The position numbers and the translations under genes are program-made. Shown here in pieces: positions 54,954-64,000 of a stretch of DNA of 64,000 nt (positions are counted from its first letter, which is position 1; each line of letters opens with the position of its first letter). The notes beneath the pieces were generated by a model. That model was not told the origin of the DNA. It worked only from the letters and a program-made list of their open reading frames with translations, and did not search any database. This DNA comes from Paenibacillus radicibacter (GTDB lineage Bacteria > Bacillota > Bacilli > Paenibacillales > NBRC-103111): assembly GCF_024721995.1 (NCBI RefSeq), contig NZ_JANQBC010000003.1, positions 1 to 64,000 on the forward strand. The letters are read 5' to 3'.

Positions 54954-56555
54954 ATGCTGAAACTGCACATTCCGAAAAATCGCATAGAGTATTTATTGAA
55001 GCAGTTAAAGCACTATCACGAATGGGACGATGTCGAGCAGGGCTGGACTCTTTTTCATAAGGGCAAAGTCTTAAGTCTTGATCTCCTAGACGAAAACCTA
55101 GTGTCTGCTTCCGTGCGCGAAAAAAAGCCCCTGAATGTACGTGTTCATCTCGATGAATTCACGCGCAGCAAGTGTGCCTGCACCGATCCAAAACCTTGTG
55201 TACATATGGCTGCTGTGATCTTTGCCATTTATGCAACGCAAGGTCGTCCAGAGATGATTTTGCAAGAATTAAAAAAATACTTAGCCAAAAAATCAGCGCA
55301 GCGTGCAGCAAAGTTACGATTAGATGAGAAAAAGGACGCAAACATACTCCCCGAGATGGATGATTGCCCAACGAAGTGGCAGCGATATTTCGAAGGGCGA
55401 TTTAATGGGTTTGTGATCTCTCATCAATATACGTTCGAGATGTTCGCATCCGCAGTGTGGGACTTACTCTTGCCACTTGCAAGCAGCTGGAACAAGCCAG
55501 AGCGCAAAAGACTGTTTTGTGTCAATATTGCACTGTTTGCCTTGCGCCGAATCGAAAACTTCTATGAGGCTACCAAGTCTGCCTACCTTTCTTCGTATCA
55601 CGAAACGAGTAGTACAGCCGCCGTTACAACTTGTGAACAGCGACTTCTCGATATGATGCAAGCTGAAGAGATGGGAACTATCCAACGAAAAGATGCGAGT
55701 GCTTGGCAAGAAACCTTACTATTACTCAGCGAATATGCCTTGTCTGGTCGAACCATACCTGTGGATTGGCTGCAAATTTATCGACTAATCTGGTGGAATC
55801 TCACCTCGGAGACAACACTCATTGAGAATGAGAAAAAGCGACTTGATGCGTTTCTAACTTCACTCGATAAGAAGAAACTAACCGAACGGCAGCATGATGT
55901 ACTTATTATTGCTCGAGCACATTTTGACGTGATGGAGCATCAAATTAAAGTTGCATTTGATCGATTAGAACAGCTCCACACTTGTACGCCGAGCGATTAT
56001 TATATGTACTTAAAACATAATCGGGAGCAAGGGAACTGGACAGCACTTCAAGAATGGCTGCAGTGGCTGCTACCTGTTATGCATACGGTGGCACAAGAAG
56101 ATTTCCGTGCGTTATGCCAATTCTGGAGCGATGCGGCGAAACAGCTGCAATCTGATCACGAATGGGTACAAGCGATGGAGACACTTCTGCCTCGCTCTTA
56201 CTATTACTACACAGCCTATCTATTACAAACCAAGCGGTACCGCAAGTGGGTTGATTTACAGTTAGCAACGCGGGTATCCCCGCTCAATTTATACAACGTA
56301 GAATTACGAACTGTCGAGGAAGCAGACTGCAAGTTACTGCTCCCGCTTTACCATCAAGCGATTGAACGACTCATTCTGGAGAAGAATCGTTCATCTTACA
56401 AAACAGCACTTGCTATGCTAAAGAAACTAAATGAGTATTATGCCAAACTCGGTAAGCTCGGTGCTTGGCACTTCTATCTGGAAGGATTGCAAAACAAATT
56501 TGCGCGTCTTCGCGCGTTCCAAGACGAACTGATGAAAGGACCGTGGAAGCTATGA
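54954..56555 (+). CDS. SWIM zinc-finger domain protein
   Basis: 533 residues. The SWIM motif is visible as RSKCACTDPKPCVHMAAVIFA (CxC...CxH) at about residues 69-89; the rest is alpha-helical with TPR-like character and no catalytic motif. Its stop overlaps the SNF2 helicase start as ATGA, so the two are translated together. SWIM proteins next to SNF2 ATPases are common in Firmicutes and probably form a DNA- or protein-remodelling partner; the exact role is unknown. GGAGGGG precedes the ATG. Confidence 0.88.
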   Translation: MLKLHIPKNRIEYLLKQLKHYHEWDDVEQGWTLFHKGKVLSLDLLDENLVSASVREKKPLNVRVHLDEFTRSKCACTDPKPCVHMAAVIFAIYATQGRPEMILQELKKYLAKKSAQRAAKLRLDEKKDANILPEMDDCPTKWQRYFEGRFNGFVISHQYTFEMFASAVWDLLLPLASSWNKPERKRLFCVNIALFALRRIENFYEATKSAYLSSYHETSSTAAVTTCEQRLLDMMQAEEMGTIQRKDASAWQETLLLLSEYALSGRTIPVDWLQIYRLIWWNLTSETTLIENEKKRLDAFLTSLDKKKLTERQHDVLIIARAHFDVMEHQIKVAFDRLEQLHTCTPSDYYMYLKHNREQGNWTALQEWLQWLLPVMHTVAQEDFRALCQFWSDAAKQLQSDHEWVQAMETLLPRSYYYYTAYLLQTKRYRKWVDLQLATRVSPLNLYNVELRTVEEADCKLLLPLYHQAIERLILEKNRSSYKTALAMLKKLNEYYAKLGKLGAWHFYLEGLQNKFARLRAFQDELMKGPWKL

Positions 56556-59473
56556 TCGATACATCTGCGCTGACGGTTCATACGGCTTCGATGCCTAACG
56601 GCTCTCTATTCTTATGGGGAATGCGGGATCGCGGCGGGGCTTGGGAAGCCTTGGACCTGAAGCATATGCTATTTGCTTGGCACGAACCTTCTTTCTATGG
56701 GACGCTAATTGAGGAAAAAGAAATGGGGCAAATCGAAGGGGTCGAACTCGAACCTATCGAGGCCCTTGATTATTTCACAGCTCCTAGCTGTGTGGAACAT
56801 GTTCGATTCAAATGGAGCGAGAGCGCAGAAGCCATCCGACGATTAGCACCTGCTGTCCACTCTGCACTTGCTGGCGAACGTTTCTTACCCAGCTATGAGC
56901 ATTGGCGCAAAGGTGAAGTCGGTTGGAAACTAGATCTACCCGAAGATGCACAATCATTCGTGAGCGAAGATGCCCAGCGCTGGATGGATGCTGTCGTTCC
57001 CGCGTGGATCGCGGTCCACGGCGGGGCTGAGCGCCTGCACCAGCTGGAGCAGGCGTTCCCTCGCATGCGGCAGGGCGAAGTGCCGCATGATCTATGGCTC
57101 GACGAGGACGACTGGCTCGTCGCAATCGGTTGGCAGCACGATGCTGCCGCTTTCCGCACCTGCATTCAGCTCGTAGAGCCTGAAGGCAGGCGCGATTGGC
57201 AGCTCCGCGTGCTGCTGCAAGATCGCGCGGATGGCAGCATCATCCGCGCAGTAGACGGCAGCGGGGCCCTCCTACCGGAGGAAGCGCCGCTGCCCGAACA
57301 CTGGACCCCGGATATTGATCGGGTCCAAAAAGACACCGGCAAGTGGCTGCGCCTCTTGCCATGGCTGACAACCGCCGACCATGATGGGTCGGCGAAACTG
57401 CCCATCGTGCTCGGGCACGATGGGGCTTGGCGCTTCCTATCGGAAGGCAGCGCCAAGTTGATCGCGGCAGGTTACACCGTGTTCCTGCCGGCTTGGTGGG
57501 ACCGTGTAAGGCGGCTGCGGCCACGGCTGCGAGCGAAGCTTCGCTCGGAGTTGAATCCAGCAGGAGTGCGCCAGCGGGAGTCGCTGTTCGGCATTACGCA
57601 GCTCATGCAGTTCGACTGGAAGCTTGCCATCGGTGACTTAGAGTTAACCGAAGATGAATTTACTCAGTTGCTTAATGAAAAACGCAGCTTGGTACAAATC
57701 CGCGGTCAATGGATCCAACTTGATCCCAAAGCACTCAGCGAAATTAGTGCTGCGATCCGTAAACTTCAGCAGAGCAAAGGGCTATCCCTGCGCGATGCGC
57801 TTGCCCTACATTTGCTCGGAACAGGCGGCAACAACCGCTCCGATGCTTTTGTCGATGAAGATGCTGAACTTGAAGCAGACCGTGCTCGCTTCGATATGGA
57901 AGTTGAACTCACTGAACATCTGGAACAGATGATTGATAAATTAGTACACACCAAGCATATTCCTGAAGTCGTAACCCCTGCTGCATTCCAAGGGGATCTG
58001 CGGCACTATCAGCGTCAAGGTGCTTCGTGGCTACTATTCTTACGACAGTTCGGACTTGGTGGTTGCTTAGCAGATGATATGGGTCTAGGTAAGACGATTC
58101 AATGGATCACTTACTTACTATCCGTCAAAGACCGCGCAGCAGCAGACCAAGCCCTTCATCCAGATTCACCTAAATCAACACCTTCGCTGCTCATTTGTCC
58201 AACCTCCGTACTCGGTAACTGGCAAATGGAACTGAAGCGCTTTGCCCCTACACTACGTGTTCATCTGCATTACGGACCTCAGCGCTTGAAAGGGCAAACT
58301 TTCGCGGATGTCATGCAAGACGAAGTCGATCTTGTACTAACTTCGTACAACTTGTCTCATATCGACGAAGAAGAACTGAATATGATTCATTGGGACTCAA
58401 TCTGTCTAGATGAAGCCCAGAACATTAAGAATGCTTATACGAAACAATCTGCTGCAATCCGTAAGCTTTCAGGCTTCCATCGGATTGCGATGACAGGAAC
58501 TCCTGTTGAGAATCGGCTCGCCGAGTTATGGTCGATCTTCGAGTTCATTAATCCTGGATACTTGGGGACATTACGGGACTTCACGCATCGTTACGTATCA
58601 CCGATCGAATCGGTACGTGATCCTGAAGCCCTTGCTTCTGTACAAAAGCTCGTGCGTCCTTTCCTGCTGCGCCGTGTGAAGAATGATCCTGCGATTCAGC
58701 TTGATCTGCCTGAGAAGAACGAGACGAAAGTGTTCGTCTCTCTTACTGCCGAGCAGAGTTCTCTTTACGAGAACTACATCCAAGATATGTTCTCTCGCAT
58801 TGACAAAATGTCCACGATGGAGCGTCGCGGCCATATTCTAACCGCATTAACAAAGTTAAAACAGCTCTGCAATCACCCTGCTCTTCTGCTCAAAGAAGGT
58901 CCACAAGCCGTTTGGGAGCATCGTTCCAATAAAGTGGAGCGTCTAACGGAGATGGTACAGGAGCTTCGGCAAGAAGGCGATAAGTGTCTGATTTTCACAC
59001 AATTCGTGGAGACAGGTTTCTTATTACAGCGCATTTTGCAGGAAGAGATTGGTGAGAATGTTATTTTCCTAAATGGATCTACACCTAAGACGCAGCGCGA
59101 TGCGATGATTGCTCACTTCCAAGATCGAACACTGCCTGAAGAAAATCAGAACAATATCTTCATCCTCTCGCTCAAAGCCGGTGGAATCGGGCTTAACTTA
59201 ACTGCTGCCAACCATGTGTTTCACTTTGACCGTTGGTGGAACCCTGCTGTCGAGAATCAAGCAACCGACCGGGCTTATCGCATTGGACAGACGCGCAACG
59301 TTCAAGTACACAAATTCATCACCATTGGTACGCTTGAAGAACGCGTCAATGAGCTGATGGAAGGCAAGCTCGGTCTTGCTGAAGGGATAGTAGGTAAAGG
59401 CGAGAGCTGGATCACCGAGATGTCGGAGAGTGATTTGCGTGAGCTATTCACCTTGCGTACGGAATGGAGCTAG
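56552..59473 (+). CDS. SNF2/HepA family DEAD-like helicase-ATPase
   Basis: 973 residues. The N-terminal 470 residues form an accessory region with a bacterial SNF2-associated domain; the C-terminal half has Walker A in DDMGLGKTIQW, DEAQNIKN (motif II), the MTGTPVENRLAELWSIFEF block, and helicase C with LSLKAGGIGLNLTAANHVFHFDRWWNPAVENQATDRAYRIGQ. A DNA translocase resembling RapA/HepA, possibly acting in transcription recycling or repair. ATG 56552 overlaps the SWIM gene's stop. The stretch about 56990-57610 is much richer in GC than the rest of the gene. Confidence 0.93.
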   Translation: MIDTSALTVHTASMPNGSLFLWGMRDRGGAWEALDLKHMLFAWHEPSFYGTLIEEKEMGQIEGVELEPIEALDYFTAPSCVEHVRFKWSESAEAIRRLAPAVHSALAGERFLPSYEHWRKGEVGWKLDLPEDAQSFVSEDAQRWMDAVVPAWIAVHGGAERLHQLEQAFPRMRQGEVPHDLWLDEDDWLVAIGWQHDAAAFRTCIQLVEPEGRRDWQLRVLLQDRADGSIIRAVDGSGALLPEEAPLPEHWTPDIDRVQKDTGKWLRLLPWLTTADHDGSAKLPIVLGHDGAWRFLSEGSAKLIAAGYTVFLPAWWDRVRRLRPRLRAKLRSELNPAGVRQRESLFGITQLMQFDWKLAIGDLELTEDEFTQLLNEKRSLVQIRGQWIQLDPKALSEISAAIRKLQQSKGLSLRDALALHLLGTGGNNRSDAFVDEDAELEADRARFDMEVELTEHLEQMIDKLVHTKHIPEVVTPAAFQGDLRHYQRQGASWLLFLRQFGLGGCLADDMGLGKTIQWITYLLSVKDRAAADQALHPDSPKSTPSLLICPTSVLGNWQMELKRFAPTLRVHLHYGPQRLKGQTFADVMQDEVDLVLTSYNLSHIDEEELNMIHWDSICLDEAQNIKNAYTKQSAAIRKLSGFHRIAMTGTPVENRLAELWSIFEFINPGYLGTLRDFTHRYVSPIESVRDPEALASVQKLVRPFLLRRVKNDPAIQLDLPEKNETKVFVSLTAEQSSLYENYIQDMFSRIDKMSTMERRGHILTALTKLKQLCNHPALLLKEGPQAVWEHRSNKVERLTEMVQELRQEGDKCLIFTQFVETGFLLQRILQEEIGENVIFLNGSTPKTQRDAMIAHFQDRTLPEENQNNIFILSLKAGGIGLNLTAANHVFHFDRWWNPAVENQATDRAYRIGQTRNVQVHKFITIGTLEERVNELMEGKLGLAEGIVGKGESWITEMSESDLRELFTLRTEWS

Positions 59474-59499
59474 TTGGTTTCTAAGATAGAGTCAATAAC

Positions 59500-59575
59500 G
59501 AAAGAACGCACAAACCAGAAATTCCACATAGCGCCACTTTGCGCAGCTGGAACTTGGCTTGTGCGTTTTTTATTT
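59500..59575. terminator. Intrinsic terminator between converging genes
   Basis: AACGCACAA...TTGTGCGTT arms enclose a GCGC-containing inner hairpin (CCAG...CTGG), followed by TTTTTTATTT. Confidence 0.75.
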
Positions 59576-59582
59576 ATAAAGG

Positions 59583-60713
59583 CTATAACACCCACTCATC
59601 CAACTCTTCTAACCACTTCCCATGCTGCAAATCACGTCCTCTTACTCGCACATGATCACCTTGCACCTCAATGACTAAGCCTTCGCTCGCATCGCCAGTT
59701 AACGACTTTGCTTTGCCTTCAACGTTTCGTGGTTCCCATACGGAGGATGAATTAACTATGGTAAAGCCTTTGCGTACAACGGTTTTGGGCAGTGCCAACT
59801 CCCAGTGTGAATGTCCAGAGAACAAGATCACGTTCGGATATTTGTCCAAAATCGCCATTAATCGCTCATGCTGCACGATACCTCGATTGTAAGTAGCAGA
59901 ACCGCTCCCTGATACGGAGTTTGGCAGAGGTTGATGGATGAAGACGAAGATGGGCTTTACTGCTCGTGACTGATTTTTAACAGATGCCCCGGAATCTGCG
60001 CGAACCTCCTCCTTCAATTTCTCCCCTCTCGTCCCGATAAAATCTTTTGCCACCAGCCCTTTTACCTCGTCATCCTTTAATGTTTGCTCTAACCACTTGA
60101 GCTGATCCTCCGACAAATAAGCATCCTCCAGAATGGATTCATCCGAGGAGCGATAGCGTTCTGATCCTAACAGGATAAAATGATAACCTTGAATCCAGCG
60201 ATCTTGATATACATTCTTCGCTCCAGTAAATTGCACAAAACGCGCAACGGACATCTGCTCGGTCTCTCCATTTGGATACGTCCACCTGCTCCATTCTCCC
60301 CTGCGGTTATGCCACGCTTGATAAAACTCATGATTGCCAATCGTATATAGCACCTGCGATGGATGAGGAGCCGCTTGCATCACTTGTCCCACCCTAGCAT
60401 AATCTTGCGGATGTCCATCACCCAAGTCGCCATTTACAATAAGTGCTGACGAATCAGGTGCAGCTTGCCCAAGATCTTGCAGGGCATGCACGCATTTGTC
60501 TACGGCATTTGGTCGATTTAGATGAATGTCACTAATGAGCCAGAACGTCAGGTGCTTAGACTCCGGGTTCAATTCCCCAACTTGATTCAAAATCCGTGCT
60601 CTACTCATAGTTTCCAGTGGCTTCATAACCGAGTAAGCCGAAGTTCCGCCCCCAACCCCTAAACCGATCATCATAAGTAAAGCTGCGCTCCAATAACGCC
60701 TTTTTTGCAGCAT
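59583..60713 (-). CDS. Membrane-anchored or secreted metallophosphoesterase
   Basis: 376 residues. An N-terminal hydrophobic segment (about 8-30, glycine-rich, preceded by KRR) is an anchor or signal. Calcineurin-like motifs follow: ISDIHLN, NGDLGDG, GNHEFYQ, HQPLPN and FSGHSHWEL, giving the dimetal site. The catalytic domain should lie outside the membrane. Substrate unknown; cell-wall polymer, nucleotide or lipid phosphates are possible. Stands alone, bounded by a terminator. Confidence 0.9.
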   Translation of the reverse strand: MLQKRRYWSAALLMMIGLGVGGGTSAYSVMKPLETMSRARILNQVGELNPESKHLTFWLISDIHLNRPNAVDKCVHALQDLGQAAPDSSALIVNGDLGDGHPQDYARVGQVMQAAPHPSQVLYTIGNHEFYQAWHNRRGEWSRWTYPNGETEQMSVARFVQFTGAKNVYQDRWIQGYHFILLGSERYRSSDESILEDAYLSEDQLKWLEQTLKDDEVKGLVAKDFIGTRGEKLKEEVRADSGASVKNQSRAVKPIFVFIHQPLPNSVSGSGSATYNRGIVQHERLMAILDKYPNVILFSGHSHWELALPKTVVRKGFTIVNSSSVWEPRNVEGKAKSLTGDASEGLVIEVQGDHVRVRGRDLQHGKWLEELDEWVL

Positions 60714-60853
60714 GTGAAATTACCCCTTTGTCCTTTGTCCGTTATATGCATAACTTTCATATGTTTCGTTGAGAGTAGTTTGCACGAACACAGGCATATT
60801 TAGGCATTCCTCCGCACAAGCTATACCATCACAGACAGAAAGGAATTTCACCT

Positions 60854-61021
60854 ATGAAAAATAAAGATCTTGAAGACGACTATGTAGGTACAACAAATAT
60901 GCATGCAAAAAATCAAGACATGGCATTCGTGAACGACACGCTCGATCTTGCAGAGGACAAGCATATGATCGTAAACTCTTCTGAAGACGCAGAAAAAACT
61001 CCACAATCTGACGAAGAGTAA
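60854..61021 (+). CDS. Small acidic protein, 55 residues, unknown
   Basis: ATG 60854 follows AAAGGAA at 8 nt. The peptide starts MKNKDLEDDYVGTTNMHAK, is rich in Asp, Glu, Asn and Lys, has no hydrophobic core and ends in SDEE. Probably disordered. A hairpin with a T run follows at about 61086-61115. I do not recognise the family. Codon use is ordinary and the ribosome-binding site is good, which supports it as a real gene. Confidence 0.6.
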   Translation: MKNKDLEDDYVGTTNMHAKNQDMAFVNDTLDLAEDKHMIVNSSEDAEKTPQSDEE

Positions 61022-61085
61022 TCCTTAAAATCAGGTCATATTAACAGTGGCCAAGCTTGCGATTAATTATTTTACAAAAATGGGC

Positions 61086-61115
61086 TGATGGGTAATCCTA
61101 TCCGCCTTTTTGCAT
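61086..61115 (+). terminator. Weak intrinsic terminator
   Basis: GGCTGATGGG-TAAT-CCTATCCGCC hairpin with two mismatches, followed by TTTTT. Confidence 0.55.
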
Positions 61116-61178
61116 GAACTTTGATATACTTAAATTTGAGCCATGCCTATTCTGATATACATAAAGGAGAATGCAAGA

Positions 61179-61766
61179 ATGACGACGACAATCGGACTAA
61201 TTCGACACGGCCTTACAGATTGGAATGCGCAGCAAAGGATGCAAGGACAAACCGATATCCCTCTTAATAAGCTTGGACGCGAGCAAGCGGAAGCTATTGC
61301 AGCAAGACTTGCCGAAGAAGAGTGGGATGTCATAGTGGCTAGTGATCTGTCCCGTGCATACGATACAGCAGAGGCAATCGCCAAAGCAAAAGGTAAAAAA
61401 GTGGACATTGTTGATCCAAGGCTCCGTGAATTGAATTTAGGTCAGCTTGAAGGCATGACCAAAGACGAGCGTACGGCAAAGTGGGGCGATACCTACAACG
61501 AGCAAGAACTTGGAGTTGAAGATCGTACACACGTTGCTGATCGCGGTGAACAAGCAATTGATGACGTGGCGGCACGCTATCCCGGTCAGAAAATCCTCAT
61601 GGTTTCACACGGTGGATTAATTCGCACAACGCTCACACGACTCGTTCCCGAGTCTGTGCAAGATGGCCCTATGGGCAATACATCCCTGACGATTCTTCAC
61701 AAAAAAGAAGCCGGATGGGACTGCAAGTTGTACAACTGCACCTCGCATTTAAGTTCGCTTCGTTAA
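61179..61766 (+). CDS. Histidine phosphatase family protein (phosphoglycerate mutase-like)
   Basis: 195 residues from ATG 61179, which has AAGGAG upstream. The phosphoacceptor motif LIRHGLTDWN is at the N-terminus and the second catalytic histidine is in LMVSHGGLIRT. Length and the LNKLGREQAEAIAARL block fit PhoE/CobC-type phosphatases rather than the glycolytic mutase. Substrate unknown. A 71-residue protein gene follows 33 nt later and may be co-transcribed. Confidence 0.9.
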   Translation: MTTTIGLIRHGLTDWNAQQRMQGQTDIPLNKLGREQAEAIAARLAEEEWDVIVASDLSRAYDTAEAIAKAKGKKVDIVDPRLRELNLGQLEGMTKDERTAKWGDTYNEQELGVEDRTHVADRGEQAIDDVAARYPGQKILMVSHGGLIRTTLTRLVPESVQDGPMGNTSLTILHKKEAGWDCKLYNCTSHLSSLR

Positions 61767-61799
61767 TCATTTTCCCATAGGGAGGTGGAGGTTAATTGT

Positions 61800-62015
61800 A
61801 TGAAAATCAAGCTTGAAGCCACCCTTGAAATCGATATAGAAGAAATTTTATCTGATTGCTACATGCTCGCTCCGCGTGACGAAATCACAAGAGAGATTAA
61901 GCAGCTTGTACTTTTTTGGGGAGAGCAGCGACTTGTCGAAGAAGGGTGGCCTGTTCCTTGTTCGATTAAAGACATTCGCGATTATCTCATGGAAAATGAA
62001 CTGATTTCTAGATAA
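61800..62015 (+). CDS. Small acidic protein, unknown function
   Basis: 71 residues from ATG 61800, preceded by GGAGG 8 nt upstream. The protein begins MKIKLEATLEIDIEEILSDCYM and contains WGEQRLVEEGWPVPCSIKDIRDYL. No membrane segment or known motif. It lies between the phosphatase gene and udk, all on the plus strand. Confidence 0.7.
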   Translation: MKIKLEATLEIDIEEILSDCYMLAPRDEITREIKQLVLFWGEQRLVEEGWPVPCSIKDIRDYLMENELISR

Positions 62016-62136
62016 ATAGGAAGCAAACCCTAGTCCACTCTACAATTTTGACAAAAGGTAATCTTTTTATTTTTAAATCGACTCGATTTTTGTTAAAATA
62101 CGTAGTAGAGCTTAGGACAGGAGAGAATACAGGTTT

Positions 62137-62763
62137 ATGTTAATTATAGGTATTGCAGGCGGAACAGGGTCGGGGAAAACATCAGTTGCACGCTCTATCA
62201 TCGACAAACTCGGCGAGGACCGAGCGGTTATTATTTCTCAAGATAATTATTATGCGAATCACGCTAATCTTCCGTTTGAAGAACGTGAAGCACTTAATTA
62301 TGATCACCCGAATGCCCATGATAATAAATTGTTGATTACGCACTTGAACGAATTGAAGCAAGGACGCGGGGTTGAAGTACCTGTCTATGACTTTGTGAAT
62401 CATGAGCGTTCAACTAGTACGCTTCCGATTGAACCAAAATCCATTGTGATCGTCGAAGGCTTACATGTGCTGACTGATGAAGATGTACGCAGCGCACTTG
62501 ATGTCAAAGTATTCGTCGATACAGATGCGGATATTCGTATTTTGCGACGCGTGGTACGTGATATGAATGAGCGCGGGCGTTCCCTACAATCAATTTGCAA
62601 TCAGTACATGTCTTCTGTGAAGCCGATGCATGATGCATTTATCGAACCTTCGAAAAAATACGCAGATGTCATTATCCCTGAAGGGGTTAAGAATGAGGTC
62701 GGCGTTAATTTGCTTATGATTCTAACGGAACGTTACATGAGTAAAAGCGAAGTAAACATGTAA
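62137..62763 (+). CDS. udk: Uridine kinase
   Basis: 208 residues; phosphorylates uridine and cytidine in pyrimidine salvage. P-loop GIAGGTGSGKTSVAR, the conserved SQDNYYAN, YDHPNAHD and PVYDFVNHERS substrate segments, and the lid RRVVRDMNERGRS are all present. GGAGAG precedes the ATG. A convergent terminator follows. A good -35-like TTGACA occurs at about 62048, but no clean -10 could be paired with it. Confidence 0.96.
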   Translation: MLIIGIAGGTGSGKTSVARSIIDKLGEDRAVIISQDNYYANHANLPFEEREALNYDHPNAHDNKLLITHLNELKQGRGVEVPVYDFVNHERSTSTLPIEPKSIVIVEGLHVLTDEDVRSALDVKVFVDTDADIRILRRVVRDMNERGRSLQSICNQYMSSVKPMHDAFIEPSKKYADVIIPEGVKNEVGVNLLMILTERYMSKSEVNM

Positions 62764-62788
62764 TATTTTCTATTTATTTTTAAAAAAA

Positions 62789-62842
62789 GAGTGCAAACCA
62801 CTAACCCATTCGTAAATGGTGTTCATGGTATTGCACTCTTTT
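62789..62842. terminator. Bidirectional intrinsic terminator between udk and galT
   Basis: AAAAGAGTGCAA...TTGCACTCTTTTT inverted repeat of 12 bp with a second CCAT/ATGG pairing in the loop, flanked by A and T runs. Confidence 0.85.
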
Positions 62843-62862
62843 TGCATATCGTGATTGCACGA

Positions 62863-64000
62863 TTATAGGGCAGTATAACCTGATGCTTGCAAAAATCGTT
62901 CAAAGGCTTGTTGTCCTGCTTCATTACGCTTATACACACCTGCGTCATGCAGCACTTGCATGAACTTCTCGCCGACGGATTGCTTCAGAATCGCATCAGC
63001 TTGCTCAATTGTCGCTATCGTTCCATGAATTTCGCGTAATTCTTCCATCCATGTTGAATGCGGCATAATAGCACTTGGGAGTTGATCTACGGCTACAGCC
63101 GGCTGCGTTAGCAGCTCACTAATAGCCGCAAGCTCCGTATGCAGACGTGGCGGTAGCACCGCAAGACCCATCACTTCGATTAAGCCAATGTTCTCCTTCT
63201 TAATGTGGTGCAAGTTGCGATGCGGATGGTAGATGCCTTCGGGATGTTTCTCACTTATACGATTATTGCGAAGTACGAGGTCCATCTCGTACTCCCCAGC
63301 TTCATTTTTACGTGAAATGGGTGTAATCGTATTGTGTGGTACATCGCCGCTATAGGCGGATACACCTGCTGTTTCATCACTATATCCACGCCAAGCACTC
63401 AGCAGATGCTCAGCCGCTTGGATGAGCTGCGATTTATCCACACTTGCGAGTCGAACGACTGACATCGGCCAACGTGCAATTCCCCCATGTACATCTGGGA
63501 AATTTGGATGCGCGTAAGCACGTTCGATCGGTGACTTCTGTAACGGAAACTTATGGTTGCCACATTGGTAATGATCATGTGTCAGAATCGATCCGCCAAC
63601 AATCGGAAGATCCGCATTAGAACCGATGAAGTAGTGCGGAATCTCATCTGTGAAATCAAGTAAGCGCTCAAATGTCTGTGGTGTGATGCGCATTGGGACA
63701 TGTAGTCCGTTCAGAACGATACTGTGTTCGTTGTAATACATATACGGTGAGTATTGGAAGAACCATTCTTCACCTGATAACGTTAGCGGCAGAATTCGCA
63801 AGTTCTGTCTAGCTGGATGATCCAGTCTACCGGCATAACCGACATTTTCGACACATAATAGGCAGTTTGGATAGGTGTGCTGAGCAGCCTTCGCAAGTGC
63901 CGCAATTTCTTTTGGATCTTTCTCAGGTTTGGATAAGTTAATCGTAATCTCCAGCTCACCATATTCCGTCTCGGCTGGCCAAATAATATTCTTCTCAATG
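62863..64000 (-). CDS. galT: Galactose-1-phosphate uridylyltransferase, Firmicutes (class II) type, partial
   Basis: The minus-strand frame is open from the stop at 62863 to the right edge, so about 379 residues are visible and the N-terminus lies outside the window. Upstream of an internal TTG at 63801 the same frame reads [21 protein letters not shown], a conserved GalT segment, so 63801 is not the true start. Further motifs: [33 protein letters not shown], and a later [22 protein letters not shown]. It exchanges UMP between UDP-glucose and galactose 1-phosphate in the Leloir pathway. Confidence 0.94.
   Translation of the reverse strand, partial: IEKNIIWPAETEYGELEITINLSKPEKDPKEIAALAKAAQHTYPNCLLCVENVGYAGRLDHPARQNLRILPLTLSGEEWFFQYSPYMYYNEHSIVLNGLHVPMRITPQTFERLLDFTDEIPHYFIGSNADLPIVGGSILTHDHYQCGNHKFPLQKSPIERAYAHPNFPDVHGGIARWPMSVVRLASVDKSQLIQAAEHLLSAWRGYSDETAGVSAYSGDVPHNTITPISRKNEAGEYEMDLVLRNNRISEKHPEGIYHPHRNLHHIKKENIGLIEVMGLAVLPPRLHTELAAISELLTQPAVAVDQLPSAIMPHSTWMEELREIHGTIATIEQADAILKQSVGEKFMQVLHDAGVYKRNEAGQQAFERFLQASGYTAL

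Noticed and set aside
56808-57636. Several 60-105 residue ORFs opposite or beside the SNF2 frame
   Set aside because: They fall in the GC-rich island of the SNF2 gene where stops are rare by composition; Arg/Ala/Ser-rich products have no recognisable domain.
63783-63998. Minus-strand ORF of 71 residues at the right edge
   Set aside because: It is out of frame with galT. The galT frame itself reads conserved GalT sequence through this region to the window edge.

Overview
The window comes from the chromosome of a low-to-moderate GC, endospore-forming Firmicute, most likely a Paenibacillus or close relative. I infer this from gene order shared with Bacillus subtilis (dnaX-ebfC-recR-yaaL-bofA-16S; rpmE-rho-murA-fbaA-spo0F-pyrG-rpoE; argS-ywiB; speE-speB next to pbpG and ywhD), from the sporulation genes bofA and spo0F, from the large Bacillus-type SRP RNA, and from T-box and c-di-AMP leader RNAs. 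The genus is an inference; no search was run.

Layout. 1-480: 5' end of a 16S rRNA gene with its promoter, leaving the window to the left. 0.6-6.3 kb: recombination/replication cluster, a PAS histidine kinase, SRP RNA and rpmE. 6.3-14.6 kb: radical SAM gene, rho, murA, fbaA, spo0F (with a sigma-H type promoter), pyrG (with a reiterative-transcription type attenuator) and rpoE. 14.9-25.7 kb: subtilisin-like protease, argS, ywiB, speE-speB, a class A penicillin-binding protein, ywhD, and a second arginyl-tRNA synthetase under a T-box. 26.3-36.1 kb: M1 peptidase, membrane protein, and a five-gene sugar ABC transporter plus YesMN-like two-component operon. 36.3-52.4 kb is accessory in character: c-di-AMP riboswitch and NlpC/P60 hydrolase, MBL-fold enzyme, five GNAT acetyltransferases, trpS with a T-box and a Trp-rich upstream ORF, a DHODH-like/membrane fusion, an APH-type kinase, a sulfurtransferase, and two tandem paralogous ABC-2 export operons. 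52.5-64 kb: recQ, a SWIM/SNF2 pair, a phosphoesterase, a phosphatase-family protein, udk and a galT running off the right edge.

Most notable observations. (1) Between the trpS T-box terminator and trpS there is a short ORF with an excellent ribosome-binding site and five UGG codons in its first 16 codons. It runs across the trpS Shine-Dalgarno sequence, which suggests a second, translational tRNA-Trp sensor stacked on the T-box. (2) Four copies of a roughly 105-115 nt intergenic element (20.5, 25.8, 29.3 and 54.4 kb) share conserved blocks while their outer and inner stems differ in sequence but keep pairing. All four have the same orientation relative to an adjacent gene. I do not recognise the family. 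(3) A 640-residue protein joins a DHODH-like domain that has lost signature residues to an internally duplicated membrane domain.
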